From the NCBI RefSeq assembly GCF_000970795.1, contig NZ_KQ034029.1, positions 62,001 to 126,000 of the forward strand: a stretch of 64,000 nt of DNA, read 5' to 3'. Position 1 is the first letter of the stretch. Each line of letters opens with the position of its first letter. Below the pieces are notes generated by a model that had not been told where the DNA came from, ran no database searches, and was given only the letters and a program-made list of their open reading frames with translations. Shown here piece after piece: positions 61,096 to 64,000 of this stretch. The translations under genes were made by a program, and so were the position numbers. Origin of the DNA: Bombilactobacillus mellifer. Its GTDB lineage: Bacteria > Bacillota > Bacilli > Lactobacillales > Lactobacillaceae.

Positions 61096-62115
61096 CTAAT
61101 CAAAGGTCAAAACAATCTTTCGGGCTTGTTCCGGGTGATTATTCATCAGATCAAAAGCAGCTTGAATGTCTTTAATATTAAATTTTTGATTGACCACACC
61201 ATCATCACCCAATAGACCACTTTCCAAAGCCTTAATGACTGGTTCAAATTGATAAGATTGCATTCTGGAACCATAAATAGTTAACGCTTTTTGCATGATT
61301 GGTTTTTGTGGAATCTGCGAACATTTTTCGGACATTCCTAAAGGCACAATGGCTCCCGCTACCGAAATCAAATTAAAACATTGTTCAAATGTCTGGGGCA
61401 GCCCCACTGCGTCAATAATGACGTTAGCCATTTCGCCATCGGTCCAAGCGCTAACTCGTTGTTGTAAATCTTCTTTTTGAGTATTAACAATTTCATCAGC
61501 CCCATTGGCTTTGGCAAAGGCTAATTTATCGTCATCAATATCAGTAATCATCACCGTTGCGCCTTTAGCTTTGGCCATTCTTAAAGTCAATAAGCCAATC
61601 GTTCCGGCTCCTTGAATTAACAAAGTCTTACCTACCGTGACTTGACCGCGAGTTGTGGAATTACCTGCAATCGTGTAAGGTTCTGCCAAAACGGCTGTCG
61701 ACCAAGGGATATCTTTATTAATTTTATGAGCTTGCATAGGGGTGATTTTGAGATATTCTTGCATGCCGCCATCTTTATGTACCCCTAAAGCCTCCAAATG
61801 TGAACAAACATTAGGCATGCCCTGACGGCACGCATAACATTTACCACAGTAACTAATTTGTTCGACTACTACATGATCCCCTAAAGCTAAATCTGCTACC
61901 TGGGAGCCTAATTCAACGACTTCACCAACAATTTCATGTCCCATCACACGGGGCAAAACTACAAAGGGATTTTCGCCATGATAAATATGATTATCACTTC
62001 CACAAATACCAACCATTTTGACCTTAATAATGACATCTGTCGGAGAATCAACTTTCGGCCGTGCTACATCTTCTAAACGTAAATCTTCTTTGCCATAAAC
62101 GCGTGCTGCTAACAT
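61096..62115 (-). CDS. Zinc-dependent alcohol dehydrogenase, RspB-like
   Basis: Medium-chain dehydrogenase. Catalytic zinc Cys in GICGSDNH, MGHEIVGEV, structural zinc CGKCYACRQGMPNVC (four Cys), and NAD fold LIQGAGTIGLL. The ATG at 62115 after TAGGAGG gives 339 aa, the size of E. coli RspB. RspB/LgoD-type enzymes oxidise gulonate or galactonate C5; in this operon a hexonate is the likely substrate. Confidence 0.85.
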   Translation of the reverse strand: MLAARVYGKEDLRLEDVARPKVDSPTDVIIKVKMVGICGSDNHIYHGENPFVVLPRVMGHEIVGEVVELGSQVADLALGDHVVVEQISYCGKCYACRQGMPNVCSHLEALGVHKDGGMQEYLKITPMQAHKINKDIPWSTAVLAEPYTIAGNSTTRGQVTVGKTLLIQGAGTIGLLTLRMAKAKGATVMITDIDDDKLAFAKANGADEIVNTQKEDLQQRVSAWTDGEMANVIIDAVGLPQTFEQCFNLISVAGAIVPLGMSEKCSQIPQKPIMQKALTIYGSRMQSYQFEPVIKALESGLLGDDGVVNQKFNIKDIQAAFDLMNNHPEQARKIVLTFD

Positions 62116-62125
62116 TTTGGACCTC

Positions 62126-63205
62126 CTATTTTTTACTTTCTTTGTCAATGGCTTCCCATAAGCCAGTCAAATAACTAATTCCTAAAGCACGATCATACAA
62201 ACCGTAACCCGGACGGCCATTTTCACCCCAGATATTGCGCCCATGATCGGGACGAATATAGCCATCAAATCCGGTGTCATGTAGTGCCTTCATAATTTCG
62301 TACATATCTAAGGAACCGGTGGAAGACAAATGGGGGGATTCGTGAAAATCACCCTGATCGTTCATAAATTTAATATTTCGGGCATGAATGAATGGTGCGC
62401 GATCTTTAGCCACAAATTCGCGAATAATCGCCGGCACATCATTTTGCGGATTTTCACCTAAACTACCGGTACAAATGGTAAAGGCGTTATACCGAGATTC
62501 ATGCAACTGTTCAATCGTTTCCATATCTTCGCGATTCTTATAAATGCGCGGTAAACCAAACAACGGACGAGGTGGATCGTCTGGATGCATCGCCATTCGT
62601 ACATCACATTCTTCACACACCGGAATAATCGCATCTAAAAAATACTTCAAATTGTCCGTTAATTTTTGTGCGTCTACATCCTGATAAGCATCAAACAACT
62701 GCTCGACCTCGGCTAAACGTTCCGGTTCCCAGCCCGGCATTTCAAATCCTTGCGAATCTTGACGTACCTTATTAATCATTGCATGCGGATCATCCACCAA
62801 ATTGTCTGCTTGAAAAGCCATCGCGTTGGAATGATCTGCCAGTTCAAAATGCAAATTAGTCCGTAACCAATCAAACACGGGCATAAAGTTATAACAAATT
62901 ACCTTGATCCCATATGCCGATAAATTCCGGATCGTTTGCTTATAATTGTCAATGTAACGATCCCGGGTAGGTAGACCAATTTTAATATCATCGTGAATAT
63001 TAACTGATTCAATAACCTCTAATTTCAAGCCGGCCGCTTCAACTTCTGACTTTAGTTCGGCAATTTCTGATTTGGGCCACACTTCACCAACGGGAATATC
63101 ATACAAAGCTCCGACCACTTGAGTGGTTCCGGGGATTTGTCGAATATTTTCTAAAGTAATCGGATCATCTTTCTTGCCAAACCATCTAAATCCCATATTT
63201 TTCAT
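62126..63205 (-). CDS. uxuA: Mannonate dehydratase
   Basis: Dehydrates D-mannonate to 2-keto-3-deoxygluconate. TIM-barrel family with MGFRWFGKKDDPI at the start, metal ligands in MAMHPDDPP and CTGSLGENP, and IRPDHGRNIWGE. 359 aa. It follows uxuB by three bases. Confidence 0.96.
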   Translation of the reverse strand: MKNMGFRWFGKKDDPITLENIRQIPGTTQVVGALYDIPVGEVWPKSEIAELKSEVEAAGLKLEVIESVNIHDDIKIGLPTRDRYIDNYKQTIRNLSAYGIKVICYNFMPVFDWLRTNLHFELADHSNAMAFQADNLVDDPHAMINKVRQDSQGFEMPGWEPERLAEVEQLFDAYQDVDAQKLTDNLKYFLDAIIPVCEECDVRMAMHPDDPPRPLFGLPRIYKNREDMETIEQLHESRYNAFTICTGSLGENPQNDVPAIIREFVAKDRAPFIHARNIKFMNDQGDFHESPHLSSTGSLDMYEIMKALHDTGFDGYIRPDHGRNIWGENGRPGYGLYDRALGISYLTGLWEAIDKESKK

Positions 63206-63208
63206 AGA

Positions 63209-64000
63209 CTAGGCCTCTTTCCCATACTTTTGAATCGTTTGTCGAATCGTCTGAAGTACTGCTCCTGGTCTGGCAATTAACTGTGCAAAATAATGTTCTA
63301 CTTTCTCTCCCAAACCAATCGCATATAAATCATTACCAAAAATTTCCTGATTACTTAAAATCGCTTGTAAATGTTGATGGATATCGACGTTTGCACCTAA
63401 GTGAATATCAGTCACCTGTGGTTGTAATTGCTTTAAAAGCGGATCCGGACTGAGAGTCATCGGTTGCTTATGGTCATCCACACCCATTAAATAACGACAC
63501 CAACCCGCGATAATTAACGGAATAAACTCCAGATCGCTGACTTTTTTCTGGGGATTATCCACATAATGTTGGATGGTGACGCCATAACGAATAGCCATTT
63601 TCTGCGATGTATCACTCGCAATGCGTTGAGGTGTATCAGGAATATTCGGATTAGGTAACCGCTTTATTAATAGTTCGTCTAAAAATTTCCGCGGATTAAT
63701 AATTCCCGGATCTTTAACCACCGGTAAATCTTCTTGGTACCCTAAATTTTTAATCAAAGCTAGTAAATCAGTATTCGCCACTTCTTGAGCTATCGAGGTA
63801 TATCCCAACAAACAGCCAAAAATAGCCAAAGCTGTGTGTAACGGATTCAAACAAGCTGTCACCTTCATTTGATCTGCATCATTCACCGTCGACCGATCGG
63901 TAAACATAACTCCTGCCTGTTCTAGCGGTGGACGTCCGTTAGGAAAATCATCTTCTATTACTAAATAATGGGTTTCTTCAGTATTGCCAAAAGGAGCAAT
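63209..64000 (-). CDS. uxuB: Fructuronate reductase / mannitol dehydrogenase family, 3' part (cut by window edge)
   Basis: Interconverts fructuronate and mannonate with NAD(H). The frame stays open to base 64000, so the true start is outside; an internal ATG at 63907 is not the start. IAPFGNTEETHYLVIEDDF then FTDRSTVND and VTACLNPLHTALAIFGC (catalytic Lys region TACLNP) identify the polyol-specific long-chain dehydrogenase family. First visible gene of uxuB-uxuA-rspB-MFS-kdgK. Confidence 0.93.
   Translation of the reverse strand: MAPFGNTEETHYLVIEDDFPNGRPPLEQAGVMFTDRSTVNDADQMKVTACLNPLHTALAIFGCLLGYTSIAQEVANTDLLALIKNLGYQEDLPVVKDPGIINPRKFLDELLIKRLPNPNIPDTPQRIASDTSQKMAIRYGVTIQHYVDNPQKKVSDLEFIPLIIAGWCRYLMGVDDHKQPMTLSPDPLLKQLQPQVTDIHLGANVDIHQHLQAILSNQEIFGNDLYAIGLGEKVEHYFAQLIARPGAVLQTIRQTIQKYGKEA

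Overview
The window is a stretch of a low-to-moderate GC Firmicutes chromosome, almost certainly Lactobacillaceae. The support is gene content and order: rpoB-clpC, a hexuronate operon, L-lactate dehydrogenase, an MDR transporter paired with a DUF4811 protein, a zinc-free type B L31, and no sporulation or ispE genes in otherwise Bacillus-like blocks. A bee-gut type lactobacillus (Bombilactobacillus-like) is a guess I cannot test from this sequence.

Layout. 1-2893 is the first 964 codons of rpoB (minus strand). 3116-5587 is clpC. 5721-6274 is a six-gene tRNA cluster (Lys, Gly, Leu, Arg, Gly, Pro). 6356-19944 is a minus-strand housekeeping block (lysS, dusB, ftsH, hpt, tilS, an S1-domain protein, divIC, an RqcP-like S4 protein, a flippase, mfd, pth) that matches the B. 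subtilis pth-to-lysS region. 20155-22085 holds plus-strand ldh, a tiny membrane protein and a CBS/ACT protein. 22154-24277 is acpS-alr-mazEF (minus). Then come cshA, a P-type ATPase and murF (minus), an MFS pump (plus), rpmE2, murA2, pyrG, rpoE and a DUF1934 gene (minus), and lipL, an HD phosphohydrolase and mscL (plus).

38889-46836 is a second Bacillus-like block on the minus strand (prs, glmU, purR, veg, rsmA, rnmV, tatD, metG). It is followed by a more accessory segment: a small unknown protein, a sirtuin, an HELHH protein, a PEBP-family protein, a Ppx/GppA phosphatase, and a marR-MDR pump-DUF4811 operon. Next are a small unknown gene and a 379-base gap with nothing recognised. trpS with a tryptophan T-box leader stands divergent from helD. 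A CPBP-like membrane protein follows, and the window ends in a hexuronate operon (uxuB-uxuA-rspB-like-MFS-kdgK) whose first gene runs off the edge.

Regulation visible in the sequence: three leaders in which a promoter is followed by an intrinsic terminator before the gene (rpoB, pyrG, trpS). The trpS leader is a clear T-box with a UGG specifier. The pyrG leader has the GGGC start and pyrimidine-rich terminator arm expected for CTP-sensed attenuation by reiterative transcription. The rpoB leader arrangement is not one I can assign to a known mechanism. Other notable points: MurA2 has Asp where the fosfomycin-target Cys is expected; clpC lacks an adjacent ctsR and an obvious CtsR box; the veg Shine-Dalgarno lies in a GNRA-capped hairpin at the predicted mRNA 5' end; and several proteins (HELHH, 84-aa helical, CPBP-like) are uncharacterised. 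I saw no CRISPR array, prophage, insertion sequence or obvious new defence system.
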